Part shown: positions 7,456 through 17,842 of the stretch, piece after piece
How the letters are laid out: each line of letters begins with the position of its first letter
How positions within the stretch are numbered: the stretch's first letter is position 1
Assembly: GCA_934095825.1 (NCBI GenBank)
Contig: CAKOKQ010000008.1
Location: 16,927-80,926 of the forward strand
Length of the DNA stretch: 64,000 bases
Origin: an uncultured Bacilli bacterium
GTDB taxonomy: Bacteria > Bacillota_I > Bacilli_A > RF39 > UBA660
Direction of reading: 5' to 3'
The notes under the pieces: generated by a model
Databases searched by the model: none
The model's input: only the letters and a program-made list of their open reading frames with translations
Told to the model about the DNA's origin: nothing
Made by a program: the position numbers and the translations under genes

Positions 7456-7896
7456 CTAATCTAAGTTACTATTTTCTTCGTCAGAATCATCATTTACTAC
7501 AACTAAACCTTGTAAATCATCGTCATCGTCATCAGTTGGCTCATCTTCATCATAATAAATGTTATCGTCTTCTTCTTCGATTTCCTCTTCTTCATCTTCA
7601 AGGCTACCATCGATATCTTCTTCATCATCTTCGATAATTATTTTAGCTTGATGACGGCTTCTTAAGTCCCAAAAACCTTTTTCTAGCATTATAAAACGAT
7701 GATCAGTTGATAAAATTTGGAAAAAGTCAGCAATTTTGGCTTCATATTCTTCATTTGATAGTCCTAATAAATCACATATTTGTTTGAAAAGGTCAGTAAT
7801 TTTTACTTTTTCTCCTGACGATTCTAATATCATATAGGCTATATCATCATAACTTTTTGATTCTAATTCTTCTTTTGATAAATCGGTAATTTTCAT
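7456..7896 (-). CDS. rpoE: RNA polymerase delta subunit
   Basis: Bacilli-specific accessory RNA polymerase subunit that raises transcription specificity and recycling. 146 residues: an N-terminal HARE-HTH domain (residues about 10-85, with FWDLRSRHQ) followed by a disordered tail of about 55 residues that is almost all Asp and Glu. This two-part architecture is diagnostic. Lies 11 bases downstream of argS, with which it may be co-transcribed. Confidence 0.93.
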   Translation of the reverse strand: MKITDLSKEELESKSYDDIAYMILESSGEKVKITDLFKQICDLLGLSNEEYEAKIADFFQILSTDHRFIMLEKGFWDLRSRHQAKIIIEDDEEDIDGSLEDEEEEIEEEDDNIYYDEDEPTDDDDDDLQGLVVVNDDSDEENSNLD

Positions 7897-7907
7897 ATAT
7901 ATTCCTC

Positions 7908-9656
7908 CTACATTTTTTCTGGTATTTCAATACCTAGTATATTCAATAGTTTAATATTATTCTCATAAATTATTTTTGTTAATGTTAACCATGATTCTCT
8001 GGTTGCACTATTTTCTTCTATTAATACTTTATTACCTGAATAGAAATTATTATAAAGATTTGTTACTTTATACAGATAATCAGCAATATCACTTAAAGAT
8101 TTAGTGGTAAAGGATTTTTCAATTATGCTTCTTAAAGTCGTGGTTGTAAGGATAATTTCTCTTTCGATATCGGTTGTAATTTGCTTATAATCTTGATAAG
8201 AAATATTACTTTCTTTAGCTTTAGCAAGCAATGACTTCATTCTAATTGTGGAATAAAGGAGATATGGACCTGTTTTTCCTTGTAAATCGCTAAACTTTAC
8301 TGGATCAAAGTTGTAATCTTTACCACGGAAAGGAATAAGATCAGCATATTTTACCGTGGCAATACCAACTGTTTCCGCAATTTTTGTTCTTTCTTCGCCG
8401 GTAATACTAGGCATAATTTTATGTTCACATTCAGTTGTTACCATATTTAGTAAGTCTTCTAAACGCATTACACCACCATCACGGGTTTTAAACGGTTTGC
8501 CATCACTGCCATTCATGGTTCCAAAAGGAATATATTCTAATTTAGTATCTTCACTAACAATTTTAGCCTTGCGAACTGCTCTAAAAACTTGTTCAAAATG
8601 TAAGGATTGACGCGCATCGGCTAGATACCATATTTCATCAGGATTCCACCTTTTCATACGCTCCCAAATGCAAGCCATATCTGTTGTTTGATAAGAGGCA
8701 GAACCATTACTTTTTTCTAAAATTACAGGAGGAACCTCATGATCATCATTTTCTTCATTAACATAAATCACCTTGGCACCATTGGATTCTTCCACTAAAC
8801 CTAAGGAATTAAGATAATCAGTCATTTCGGGAATATATTTGCTACCGTCTGATTCACCTTCCCAAATATCAAAGGTTGTATTAAGGCGGTCATAAGTTTT
8901 CTTAATATCTTCTTTAGAAATTTTCATAATGGCATTCCATAAAGCCATTAGTCCTTTTTTGCCTTCTTGAAAATCAACAGTCATTTGACGAGCAGCTTCT
9001 AAATAGTTCTCATCTTCCTTAGCTTTGGTACTAGCAAGTGGATAAATTTCTATTAAATCATTATTAGTAATTGGTAAGTCTTCTGGGTATTTCCCAGTAT
9101 AATTATCATCAAAATATGGTAAATCTGGATATCTATTTTTTATTTCTGTCATGACAAGACCAATTGGGCGACCAAAATCTCCTAAATGGGCATCGCTGTA
9201 AGTTTTATTACCTAAAGCAATAGCTAATCTTTTTAAGGCTTCCCCAATATTAGCAGAGCGCAAGTGCCCAACATGTAAAGCTTTGGCAACATTGGCCCCA
9301 CCATAATCAAAGAAAATTGTTTTTTTATTATTGTTGTAATAATTCCAATTAATATTACTATTCAAACGATTAAAATAATCAACTAAAGCCTGATTTTTAA
9401 AGGTAAAATTGATAAATCCGGGTCCAGCAATATTTACATTGTCGTATCTATCATCTTTTTGCAAAGCTTCAACGATAACACCCGCTATTTCTCTTGGATT
9501 TTTATGGAGTTTACCGGCTAAATTCATCGCACCATTATATTGATAATCGCCAAGTTCTTTTCTGGCAGAAGGACTTAATGTTACACTTTCTACTTCAAAA
9601 CCGCATTTTTTTATTAAATTTAACCAATAAGCTTGTTCCTCTTCAATAAAACTCAT
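7908..9656 (-). CDS. argS: Arginyl-tRNA synthetase
   Basis: Class I synthetase charging tRNA-Arg. 582 residues. The HIGH motif appears as HVGHLRSANIG; the KMSKS equivalent is degenerate, as is usual in ArgRS (PFKTRDGGVMRLEDLL). The N-terminal Add-1 domain and C-terminal DALR-type anticodon domain (GPYLLYSTIRMKSLL) are both present. In Bacilli ywiB-argS-rpoE commonly sit together, and that order is kept here. Confidence 0.95.
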   Translation of the reverse strand: MSFIEEEQAYWLNLIKKCGFEVESVTLSPSARKELGDYQYNGAMNLAGKLHKNPREIAGVIVEALQKDDRYDNVNIAGPGFINFTFKNQALVDYFNRLNSNINWNYYNNNKKTIFFDYGGANVAKALHVGHLRSANIGEALKRLAIALGNKTYSDAHLGDFGRPIGLVMTEIKNRYPDLPYFDDNYTGKYPEDLPITNNDLIEIYPLASTKAKEDENYLEAARQMTVDFQEGKKGLMALWNAIMKISKEDIKKTYDRLNTTFDIWEGESDGSKYIPEMTDYLNSLGLVEESNGAKVIYVNEENDDHEVPPVILEKSNGSASYQTTDMACIWERMKRWNPDEIWYLADARQSLHFEQVFRAVRKAKIVSEDTKLEYIPFGTMNGSDGKPFKTRDGGVMRLEDLLNMVTTECEHKIMPSITGEERTKIAETVGIATVKYADLIPFRGKDYNFDPVKFSDLQGKTGPYLLYSTIRMKSLLAKAKESNISYQDYKQITTDIEREIILTTTTLRSIIEKSFTTKSLSDIADYLYKVTNLYNNFYSGNKVLIEENSATRESWLTLTKIIYENNIKLLNILGIEIPEKM

Positions 9657-9791
9657 AATTCTAACACCTTTCTTCTTCGTATCATTTTTATATCATTAAT
9701 CTTTTGGAAAATTTTAAAATGTTGCTATTTTTAATTTTTAATAAATTTCCTGTTTTTATTATCTTTCATAATCTAATAGTAAGAAACTTTA

Positions 9792-10148
9792 TTAGAAATT
9801 AATTTCCAACTTAGTAAACTGGTCATCACTTTCTAATTGATAATATAGCTCTAATTTACTATCTTGTATATTAAATTCAGCACTGTCAACAATTATATCC
9901 ACATAAGCATCTAATTCTTTTAAAAGATACCTGCATTTATGATTACCACTTTTACTTACTGTAAGTTCTAACCTTGATTCTTCGTTATCTCTGGTTAAAA
10001 CTAAAGACTCTTTGGAAATAGCAATAGTGTTTAAAACTTCTTCGAGTGAAAATTCATATCTATTACCATTTTTAGTATAATCTAATGATTTTTTTTCCAG
10101 ATATAAATCATTATTTTTATATAATTTTAAACTTAGGGAATTATTCAA
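9792..10148 (-). CDS. ywiB: YwiB-like DUF1934 protein (calycin-like beta-barrel)
   Basis: 118 residues, predicted all-beta and cytoplasmic. Assigned to DUF1934 (YwiB) by size, strand pattern and its place just upstream of argS, as in B. subtilis; function unknown in the family. The start is a TTG nine bases after GGAGG; the ATG within that gap opens a four-codon frame only. Confidence 0.7.
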   Translation of the reverse strand: MNNSLSLKLYKNNDLYLEKKSLDYTKNGNRYEFSLEEVLNTIAISKESLVLTRDNEESRLELTVSKSGNHKCRYLLKELDAYVDIIVDSAEFNIQDSKLELYYQLESDDQFTKLEINF

Positions 10149-10248
10149 AATACATTACCTCCGTTTTTTTCTAAAACATTATAACATAGGTCTTTTAAAA
10201 TAACTACATAAATTAAATATTTTTTTACATAATAAAAAGGGTGAGGAT

Positions 10249-12201
10249 ATGAAGTTTATCAAAAAGACAATAAAACTAGGAATTATCTTCAGTATCATAG
10301 GTATTTTTGGCATTATTAGTTTATATGTTTGTGCCTATTTTTCACCGGTACTTGATATTAAAAGTACTGGTCAATATTATATTTATGATAATGATAATTC
10401 ACTGGTTTTTCAGGGTAGTGGTAATTCGAAATGGGTAGATTTAAGTGATGTATCGCCTTATTTTATTGACGCTATTATCAGTACGGAAGATAAAAATTTT
10501 TATAAACACAATGGTTTTGACTATTTAAGAATATTAAAAACGCTCTTTTTAAATGTTAAAAAAGGGACAATTGTCGGAGGAGCTTCGACTATTTCGCAAC
10601 AGTATGTTAAAAATTTATTTTTAGACTTTGATAAAACTTGGGAGCGGAAGTTAGAAGAGGCTTGGTTGACTTTGAAATTAGAGGTCCACTATTCGAAAGA
10701 TGATATTTTAGAAGGCTATATTAATACGATAAATTTTGGGCAAGGTAATTATGGTATTGAAGATGCAGCCAGTTTTTATTTTAACAAGCATGCGAAAGAC
10801 TTAACTTTGGAAGAAAGTATTATTTTATCTGGTATTCCCAAAGGACCAAGTTATTATAATCCTTTAAGTAATTATGATAATGCAATTAAAAGAGCTAAGG
10901 TAGTGGCAGCAGCGATGGTCAATAATAAAAAAATTGATGAAAATACTAAAAATGGTCTTTTTCAAGAAAAGTTGGATATATATGGAAAAAGAACTGAAAA
11001 TAATTCTAATACCATTATGTATTATCAAGATTTAGTCATGAAGGAGTTGGAAAGTATTAGTAGTATCCCAACTTCCTTGATAGACACGGGTGGTTTAAAA
11101 ATTTATACCTCTTTTGACAAAAATGTACAGATGTCATTAGAAAATAGCATTAATAAAAATGTTACAGACGAAGAAATGCAAGTTGCCAGTGTCGTTATTG
11201 ATCCTAAGACAGGTAATATTATGGCTTTAACTGGAGGCAAGGATTATACAAAAAGTCAGTATAATCGCGCATCAACGATGAAAAGACAGGTAGGAAGTAC
11301 CATGAAACCTTTGCTTTATTATGCGGCTTTGGAAAACGGGATGACTTCTTCTTCAACTTTTTTAAGTCAAGAAACTACTTTTGTTTTTTCACAAAATGAT
11401 ACTTATTCACCACAAAATTTTAATCAAAAATATGCTAATAAAGAAATTACGATGGCAGCAGCTTTAAGTTATAGTGATAATATTTATGCTGTGAAAACAC
11501 ATTTATTTTTAGGAACTGAAGCATTAGTAAATATTTCACATAGAATGGGAATTAAAGAAGATTTGCCAAGTATTGCCTCGCTTCCTTTAGGGACAGTTGA
11601 ATTATCGATGTTAGATTTTGCCAATGCCTATACGACACTTGCTAGTGGTGGTTATAAAAAAGATTTAACTTTTATTCGTAAAGTTACAGACATAAATGGT
11701 AATGTTTTATATGAAAAAAAGGATAATAGTACCCAAGTTTTAAATTCTAGTTATACTTATATTTTAAATAATTTATTGACCGCTACTTATGACAGTGCTT
11801 TCCGTGATTATAATAATCCAACCATAATTAGTTTAGCTTCCAAAATTAGTAGAAAATATGCTATGAAAACAGGAACAACTAATACTGACTGTTGGATGAT
11901 TGGTTATAACCCTGATGTATTAATGCTTGTATGGAACGGCTATGATGATAATAGAGATATGAAAGTTGCTAATAGCATAATTAGTAAAAATATTTGGGTT
12001 GATACAGTCGAAGACTATCTTAAAGATAAAGAAAATAATTGGTATGAAAAGCCAGATAATGTTGTGGGCATTCCAAGAGATGCTGTTACGGGTAAAGATG
12101 TTACTGATGTTAATAAATCATTTGTTTACTATTATGTTAAGGGGAGTGAAATTGTTGTTAGTAACGAGGCAGGGGAGAGTAAAGAAAAATTAGAAAATTA
12201 A
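10249..12201 (+). CDS. Class A penicillin-binding protein (glycosyltransferase/transpeptidase)
   Basis: Bifunctional peptidoglycan synthase, 650 residues. A membrane anchor at residues 8-30 is followed by a GT51 domain (STEDKNFYKHNGFD with the catalytic Glu, GASTISQQYVKNLF) and a transpeptidase domain with all three active-site motifs: STMK (SxxK), YSDN (SxN) and MKTGTT (KTG). GGGTGAGG ribosome-binding site. It is one of two genes on this side of the origin transcribed against replication. Monocistronic, with a terminator at its end. PBP1A-like; I do not separate it from PBP2A or PBP4 types. Confidence 0.93.
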   Translation: MKFIKKTIKLGIIFSIIGIFGIISLYVCAYFSPVLDIKSTGQYYIYDNDNSLVFQGSGNSKWVDLSDVSPYFIDAIISTEDKNFYKHNGFDYLRILKTLFLNVKKGTIVGGASTISQQYVKNLFLDFDKTWERKLEEAWLTLKLEVHYSKDDILEGYINTINFGQGNYGIEDAASFYFNKHAKDLTLEESIILSGIPKGPSYYNPLSNYDNAIKRAKVVAAAMVNNKKIDENTKNGLFQEKLDIYGKRTENNSNTIMYYQDLVMKELESISSIPTSLIDTGGLKIYTSFDKNVQMSLENSINKNVTDEEMQVASVVIDPKTGNIMALTGGKDYTKSQYNRASTMKRQVGSTMKPLLYYAALENGMTSSSTFLSQETTFVFSQNDTYSPQNFNQKYANKEITMAAALSYSDNIYAVKTHLFLGTEALVNISHRMGIKEDLPSIASLPLGTVELSMLDFANAYTTLASGGYKKDLTFIRKVTDINGNVLYEKKDNSTQVLNSSYTYILNNLLTATYDSAFRDYNNPTIISLASKISRKYAMKTGTTNTDCWMIGYNPDVLMLVWNGYDDNRDMKVANSIISKNIWVDTVEDYLKDKENNWYEKPDNVVGIPRDAVTGKDVTDVNKSFVYYYVKGSEIVVSNEAGESKEKLEN

Positions 12202-12217
12202 AAATTTCAGATATCTT

Positions 12218-12246
12218 AACTTCACTAAAAGGTGAAGTTTTTGTTT
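12218..12246 (+). terminator. Terminator of the class A PBP gene
   Basis: AACTTCAC and GGTGAAGTT pair around TAAAA, followed by TTTTGTTTT. Confidence 0.8.
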
Positions 12247-12411
12247 TGGTGTTTCTTAAAATGAACTAAAAAAAGCATAGATAAACTACACTTATATTTA
12301 TTAATTGGTATAAATTGTTTTTTGGTTGTCTTATAAGATCCAAGTATATTTTAGCACTTTAATTTTCTATCGTTTAAGTTTAATTTTATATCATTTAGAA
12401 TCTTTATAACT

Positions 12412-13836
12412 TTAGTCAATATCAATTGTAATTTTACAACCATTTTCTTTATTTTCAAAAGAATAATTTACTTTAAAACCTTGTAATTTTAAATTATTGA
12501 TAACATCTTCAATATCTTTTTTAGCATTATCTAAATCTTGTTTATTATTTGGAGTGTTATCACTAGTCAAATCACCTAAAAGACTCATTGGGTCAAACAA
12601 TTCTTCATCATCTGATTTTGTTGAATTACTAGTTAAACTTGAAGTATTCAAGCTTTGATTATTATTAATTGGCGTAAAAAATTTATTATTTGGATTTAGG
12701 CCATTAATGGGAGTATTATCAAAACTATCGCTTAACGAATTAAGATTAGAGTAATTTGCCTCAGCTGCTGTCTTTGGAGCGATATCTTCTACTTGATTAT
12801 CATCTAAGCCCGTTTTTGACTCTAAAACTTCTAAATCTTTCTTTACAGGAGCTTGTTCTTCTGGTTGTAAAAAATCAAAAGAGAAATATCCTTTATTGCC
12901 AATATTTTGTTTAGCTTGTTCTTCTGGAGCTAGGGGTTCTAGAGTTTCAAAGAAGGTTGTTTTATTTGGTACTTCATAAGGATTAGTTAAAATATCACTA
13001 TTATTAGTAGTTGGTTCTTGTAGAGAATCAATTATTTCAACATTTGGCTTTTCTAAAATTGTACCACCATTATCACTGCTCGTATCATCAGTAGCATTTT
13101 CTTCACTATAATCCTTTAAAATATCGTCCGTAGGCTGTAATTTATTAGAGTTTTTATTAATATCAAAAGAATTATTTTTAATTGCTTCTGCATTAAAACT
13201 TAAATCAACTAATGGAATATCAGTCTTATTTTCTTCTTCTTTTAGTTTTTTTAACTCTTGGTCAAGTTGACGAACAGTAAGGCGTTCAGTGATAATTCTA
13301 TTTAACCATTCTTTTTCTTTTTCAGCATCATTTAAAACCAATAAACTTCGGGCATGACGCTCACTTATTTTACCTTCAAGTAAGGCTTGCTGAACACTTT
13401 CGTCTAAGTTTAAAAGACGCAATTTATTAGCAACCGAACTTTGAGAAATACCCATTTTTTGCGCTAACTGTTCTTGAGTATAGCCTTTATCTAGAAGATT
13501 TTTGTAACTTCTTGCTTCTTCAATTGGAGTTAAATTTCTTCTTTGAATATTTTCAACTAGGGCTATTTCGGCTGATGAATTATCATCAATATTAGAAATT
13601 ACAGCAGGAACGGTAGTAAGACCAGCCATAATTGAGGCTTTGTAGCGTCTCTCACCAGCAATTATTTCATATTTACTTCCTAATTTTCTTAAAACAAGAG
13701 GTTGAATGATACCATGTTCTTTAATTGAAGAAGCTAACTCCTTTAATCCTTGTTCATCAAATGCTAATCGCGGTTGAAAACGATTAGGTATAATATCATC
13801 AACACTTACTTGTAAAACATTGTCTTCCATTTTCAT
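12412..13836 (-). CDS. noc: Nucleoid occlusion protein Noc (ParB family, long linker)
   Basis: ParB-family CTP-dependent DNA clamp. N-terminal CTPase domain with GERRYKA and ENIQRRNLTPIEEA, then an HTH with SQSSVANKLRLL and ISERHARSLL, which match B. subtilis Noc (ANKLRLL, TERHARAL) better than Spo0J. The slot after mnmE-mnmG-rsmG is the noc slot of Bacilli. 474 residues against about 283 in B. subtilis: the excess is an Asn/Ser/acidic linker (about 195-415) before a short C-terminal dimerisation domain. The N-terminus lacks the FSRFFG-type amphipathic helix that tethers Noc to membrane. Start at 13836 chosen for the GGGG upstream. Matching binding palindromes occur in dnaX, holB and pth. Confidence 0.82.
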   Translation of the reverse strand: MKMEDNVLQVSVDDIIPNRFQPRLAFDEQGLKELASSIKEHGIIQPLVLRKLGSKYEIIAGERRYKASIMAGLTTVPAVISNIDDNSSAEIALVENIQRRNLTPIEEARSYKNLLDKGYTQEQLAQKMGISQSSVANKLRLLNLDESVQQALLEGKISERHARSLLVLNDAEKEKEWLNRIITERLTVRQLDQELKKLKEEENKTDIPLVDLSFNAEAIKNNSFDINKNSNKLQPTDDILKDYSEENATDDTSSDNGGTILEKPNVEIIDSLQEPTTNNSDILTNPYEVPNKTTFFETLEPLAPEEQAKQNIGNKGYFSFDFLQPEEQAPVKKDLEVLESKTGLDDNQVEDIAPKTAAEANYSNLNSLSDSFDNTPINGLNPNNKFFTPINNNQSLNTSSLTSNSTKSDDEELFDPMSLLGDLTSDNTPNNKQDLDNAKKDIEDVINNLKLQGFKVNYSFENKENGCKITIDID

Positions 13837-13884
13837 ATTTTTTGCGGCCCCTTTACTATTATAGTCTATATTTATCATACATTA

Positions 13885-14610
13885 TTATTGGCGTTTTTGC
13901 AACTTAATTTGTGCTTCCTTTTTGATGATATTATAATTACGAGGATATTTTTTATCGGTTATTTTTTCTTTGTTAATGGTGATAATTCCACGATTCATGT
14001 CGGTATTTCCTAAAGTAAATTCAGTAATTTTAGTAACCTTAGAATTTAATTTTTTAATAATATTTAAAGCGTTATGTAATTCTTCTTGATAGTTAGCTTT
14101 CATAGCAATGAAGTTACCACCAACCTTTAGATAGGGAATAGCAAGTTCGGCTAAAATACTAAGATCAGCAACAGCTCTTGAAGTAACGATATCATAATAT
14201 TCACGGCGACTTTGAACAAAGACTTCCGCTCTATCATAAATAATTTCCACATCTAATGCTAATTTAGCAGCTAGTTCTTTTAAGAAAGCAATTTTTTTAT
14301 TATTAGAATCTAATAAAGTTACTTTTAAATTAGGAAAAACAATTTTTAAAACCATAGCAGGGAAGCCAGCACCAGTACCAATATCTAATAAAGTTGTTAC
14401 TTTGGTTAAATCAACATTTTTAACAATGGTTAAAGAGTCATAAAAATGTTTTAAATAAACATCTTCTAGCGTTTTAATAGCCGTTAGATTCGTATGCTCA
14501 TTATATTCTAATAAAAATTTAGCATAAAAATCTAATTCACTGATTTGTTTTTCGGTTAAGGTAATGTTTAGATTTGTTGATAACTCGCTTAAAAATTCTT
14601 CCTTAGTCAT
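13885..14610 (-). CDS. rsmG: 16S rRNA (guanine527-N7)-methyltransferase
   Basis: Methylates G527 in the 530 loop of 16S rRNA; loss gives low-level streptomycin resistance. 241 residues with the GidB signature LLDIGTGAGFPAMVLKI, the loop LLDSNNKKIAFL and TSRAVADLSIL. Its ATG at 14610 overlaps the mnmG stop by eight bases (translational coupling); a longer in-frame extension inside mnmG is not supported. Confidence 0.95.
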   Translation of the reverse strand: MTKEEFLSELSTNLNITLTEKQISELDFYAKFLLEYNEHTNLTAIKTLEDVYLKHFYDSLTIVKNVDLTKVTTLLDIGTGAGFPAMVLKIVFPNLKVTLLDSNNKKIAFLKELAAKLALDVEIIYDRAEVFVQSRREYYDIVTSRAVADLSILAELAIPYLKVGGNFIAMKANYQEELHNALNIIKKLNSKVTKITEFTLGNTDMNRGIITINKEKITDKKYPRNYNIIKKEAQIKLQKRQ

Positions 14611-16483
14611 GACGATTATATTCCTTTCGTAAATAAATAGATAAAATAGAGATATCAGCAGGATTAACGCCACTAATACGCATAGCTTGAGCAATTGTTT
14701 TAGGAGCGACTTTCTTTAGTTTTTGACGAGCTTCACTAGCTAAATTAATCACTTTATCGTAGTCTAAATCACTAGGAATTTCTTTACTTTCAAGTTTTAG
14801 CATTTTTTCCACTTCTTTATAAGTCTTAGCAATATAACCTTCATACTTGGTGCTAATTTCTACTTGTTCTTTAGCAGCCTCGCTATAATTTAGATTGGTT
14901 AATTTAGATAAAAATTCTAAGTTAATTTCAGGGCGCTTTAACAAATCGTAAAAACTCATTGAATAATTTGGTAACGGAATATTATTTTCATTAAAAATTG
15001 CTTTTACTTCCTCATTTAATTTTAGTTTAGTATTTTTTAAAAATTCGGTTAAAGCAGTGATATCTTTTTGTTTGGTAATTAAATTATAATATTGTTCTTC
15101 AGTAATAGAACCTACTTGGTGAGCAAGGGGACGAAGACGCAAGTCCGCGTTATCATGACGCAAAATTAACCTAAATTCAGCACGGGAAGTTAACATTCGA
15201 TAAGGCTCATTAGTTCCTTTAGTTACTAAATCATCTATTAAAACACCAATGTAAGCTTCGTTTCTTTTTAAAATTAAAGGTTCGCGGTCCTCCAATTTTA
15301 AGGCCGCATTAATACCAGCAACAATTCCTTGACCAGCTGCTTCTTCATAGCCACTGGTACCATTTATTTGACCAGCAGTAAAAATTCCGTCTACCACTTT
15401 AGATTCCAAAGAAGGCTTGATTTGTAAGGGATTAATGGCGTCATATTCGATAGCATAAGCATATTTAGAAATAATGGCATTTTCCAGTCCTGATAGGGAA
15501 TGAACCATTTGTTCTTGAATATCATGAGGCATTGAAGTAGAAAAACCTTGTAAATACCAGTCATCATAATATAAAGATTCTGGTTCTAAGAATAATTGAT
15601 GACGATCTTTGTCGTGGAAACGAACGACTTTATCTTCGATAGAAGGACAATATCTTGGCCCAACGCCTTCTACATAGCCACCATACATACTTGATTTATC
15701 CAAATTATCTTCAATAATTTTTTTGGTTTCTAAGGTTGTGTATAATAGGTAACATTTTTGTTGATTATTAACATCATAAGTAGCAGGATAATCATTAGAA
15801 AAAGTCCAGTATCTATCATCACCACATTCTGGGTGCATTTTAGAAAAATCAATGGAAGAGGCTTTAATTCTTTGCGGAGTACCAGTTTTTAAGCGTTGAA
15901 TTTGAAAGCCATATTTTTTCATGTTGGTACTTAGGTATTCGCTGCGGCGTTCACCATGAGGTCCACCGTTATGTTTTTCGGCACCGCATAAGATACTACC
16001 TCTTAAATAAGTACCAGTTGTTAAAATTAAGGCTTGGCATTTAATAACTTCACCATTTTCCAAGATAACACCTTTAATATTATTATCTTCAACCACTAAA
16101 TCTTCAACCATTCCTTCGATAATATCAAGGTTAGGAGTATTTTTTAGTTCTCTTAGCATCTCTTTAGGATAAGTAACTTTATCAGCTTGGGCACGCAAAC
16201 TACGAACAGCAGGTCCTTTACCACTATTTAACATTTTTATTTGAAAATGAGTTCTATCTGCCACTCGTCCCATTAAGCCACCTAATGCGTCTACTTCACG
16301 AACAATAATGCCCTTTGCAGTCCCCCCGATAGAAGGATTACAAGGCATATCAGCAATATTTTTTATGTTCATGGTAATCAAAGCCGTTTTATGACCTTTA
16401 AAAGCCGCTATATGCGAGGCTTCACAACCCGCATGACCGCCACCTACAACAATTATTTCATATTCTTTTTCCATAAAATTCAT
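14603..16483 (-). CDS. mnmG: tRNA uridine-5-carboxymethylaminomethyl modification enzyme, FAD subunit
   Basis: With MnmE makes (c)mnm5U34 in tRNAs reading NNA/NNG codons. 626 residues, full length. FAD-binding VVGGGHAGCEAS at the N-terminus, the PCNPSIGGTAKG loop with a conserved Cys, GTSGYEEAAGQG, and the C-terminal MnmE-binding helical domain ending ISGVNPADIS. The start overlaps the mnmE stop region; AGGA lies six bases before the ATG at 16483, and a second ATG three codons in is possible. Confidence 0.95.
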   Translation of the reverse strand: MNFMEKEYEIIVVGGGHAGCEASHIAAFKGHKTALITMNIKNIADMPCNPSIGGTAKGIIVREVDALGGLMGRVADRTHFQIKMLNSGKGPAVRSLRAQADKVTYPKEMLRELKNTPNLDIIEGMVEDLVVEDNNIKGVILENGEVIKCQALILTTGTYLRGSILCGAEKHNGGPHGERRSEYLSTNMKKYGFQIQRLKTGTPQRIKASSIDFSKMHPECGDDRYWTFSNDYPATYDVNNQQKCYLLYTTLETKKIIEDNLDKSSMYGGYVEGVGPRYCPSIEDKVVRFHDKDRHQLFLEPESLYYDDWYLQGFSTSMPHDIQEQMVHSLSGLENAIISKYAYAIEYDAINPLQIKPSLESKVVDGIFTAGQINGTSGYEEAAGQGIVAGINAALKLEDREPLILKRNEAYIGVLIDDLVTKGTNEPYRMLTSRAEFRLILRHDNADLRLRPLAHQVGSITEEQYYNLITKQKDITALTEFLKNTKLKLNEEVKAIFNENNIPLPNYSMSFYDLLKRPEINLEFLSKLTNLNYSEAAKEQVEISTKYEGYIAKTYKEVEKMLKLESKEIPSDLDYDKVINLASEARQKLKKVAPKTIAQAMRISGVNPADISILSIYLRKEYNRHD

Positions 16484-17842
16484 CTACTTTCCTAAACAGA
16501 AATTACTAAACAATTCATCTAATAATTCATCTTTATAAGTTGCCCCAATTATTTCGCCTAAGGTATCCCAACAAGCACGAATATCTATTTCTAACATATC
16601 AACAGAATAACTATTATCAATGTTTTCTAAAGCAGAATTTAAGTAATTTAAAGCTACTTCAATAAGAGCTTTATGACGAGCATTGGTAATATAAGTTGCA
16701 TCGTTAGTACTAATTTTTTCTAAATTAAAGAGCGTAGTTATCATTTCTTTTAACTCTTTAATACCAGTAGTTGTTAAGGTGTTTCCATAAACAACATTTA
16801 TATATTTTTTATCTGGTAAATCAATGTTTGCAGGCAAGTCATTTTTATTAATAAAAATAATATAATTCTTATTTTTTATTAAATCTAGAAGTTCTAAATC
16901 ATCAGGAGTTAATTTTTCATTATTATTTAAAACTAGGATAATTAAATCAGCAGTATTAATGATTTTTTTACTTTTATCAACACCAATTTTTTCAACGACA
17001 TTAGCAGTTTTTCGGATACCTGCTGTATCTAAAAAGTTAATTTTAATACCATTAATAATGGTTTCTCCCTCGACAATATCTCGTGTGGTCCCAGCAATAT
17101 CGGTAACGATGGCCTTATCTTCTTCCAAAAAAGCATTTAAAAGACTAGATTTACCCACATTAGGGCGACCAATCATACAAATATTAATACCATCTTTGAT
17201 AATTTTAGCGTCATTTGAGTTTCTTAATAGTTCTTCTAGTTTACTTTTAATAGGAAGTAACTTTTCTTTTAATTTTTGTAAAGTAATATCTTCGGCATCT
17301 TCATATTCAGGATAGTCAATATTTACTTCGATATTAGCAATCAAACTCATAATATCTTTTCTAATTTCCATGATTAAATTTTTTAAAGACCCAGTTAGTT
17401 GGTTCATTGATAATCTTAAAGATTTATCGGTTGAGGAAGTAATAACATCTTCGATAGCTTCGGCTTCGGTTAAATCAATACGACCATTTAAAAAGGCTCT
17501 TTTAGTAAATTCTCCGGGTTGGGCAAGTCTGGCACCATTTACAAGACACAATTCTAAAACTCTATTAGTAGAAGCTATACCACCGTGCGTATTTATTTCA
17601 ACTATATCTTCAGTCGTGTAAGTTTTTGGTGCAAGCATAACTGATACTAAAACCTCATCTATAATACTGCCATTTTTATCGATAATATATCCGTGATTAA
17701 TAGTATGACTAGCTACTTTTTTAAGATCTTTGCCTTTAAAAATTGAACTTGCAACTTCTAAAGCGTTTGGTCCGCTTAATCTAATAATTGAGATAGCGCC
17801 CACTCCGCTAGCTGTTGATATGGCAACAATTGTGTCTTCCAT
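16484..17842 (-). CDS. mnmE: tRNA modification GTPase
   Basis: G protein partner of MnmG. 452 residues: N-terminal tetrahydrofolate-binding domain, central G domain (GRPNVGKSSLLN, DTAGIR, NKND), and the C-terminal Cys motif seen here as FCLGK at the extreme end. First gene of mnmE-mnmG-rsmG-noc. Confidence 0.95.
   Translation of the reverse strand: MEDTIVAISTASGVGAISIIRLSGPNALEVASSIFKGKDLKKVASHTINHGYIIDKNGSIIDEVLVSVMLAPKTYTTEDIVEINTHGGIASTNRVLELCLVNGARLAQPGEFTKRAFLNGRIDLTEAEAIEDVITSSTDKSLRLSMNQLTGSLKNLIMEIRKDIMSLIANIEVNIDYPEYEDAEDITLQKLKEKLLPIKSKLEELLRNSNDAKIIKDGINICMIGRPNVGKSSLLNAFLEEDKAIVTDIAGTTRDIVEGETIINGIKINFLDTAGIRKTANVVEKIGVDKSKKIINTADLIILVLNNNEKLTPDDLELLDLIKNKNYIIFINKNDLPANIDLPDKKYINVVYGNTLTTTGIKELKEMITTLFNLEKISTNDATYITNARHKALIEVALNYLNSALENIDNSYSVDMLEIDIRACWDTLGEIIGATYKDELLDELFSNFCLGK

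Noticed and set aside
12412..13836. ParB/Spo0J instead of Noc
   Set aside because: The HTH sequence and the position after rsmG fit Noc better and no soj/parA lies next to it; kept as a residual possibility.
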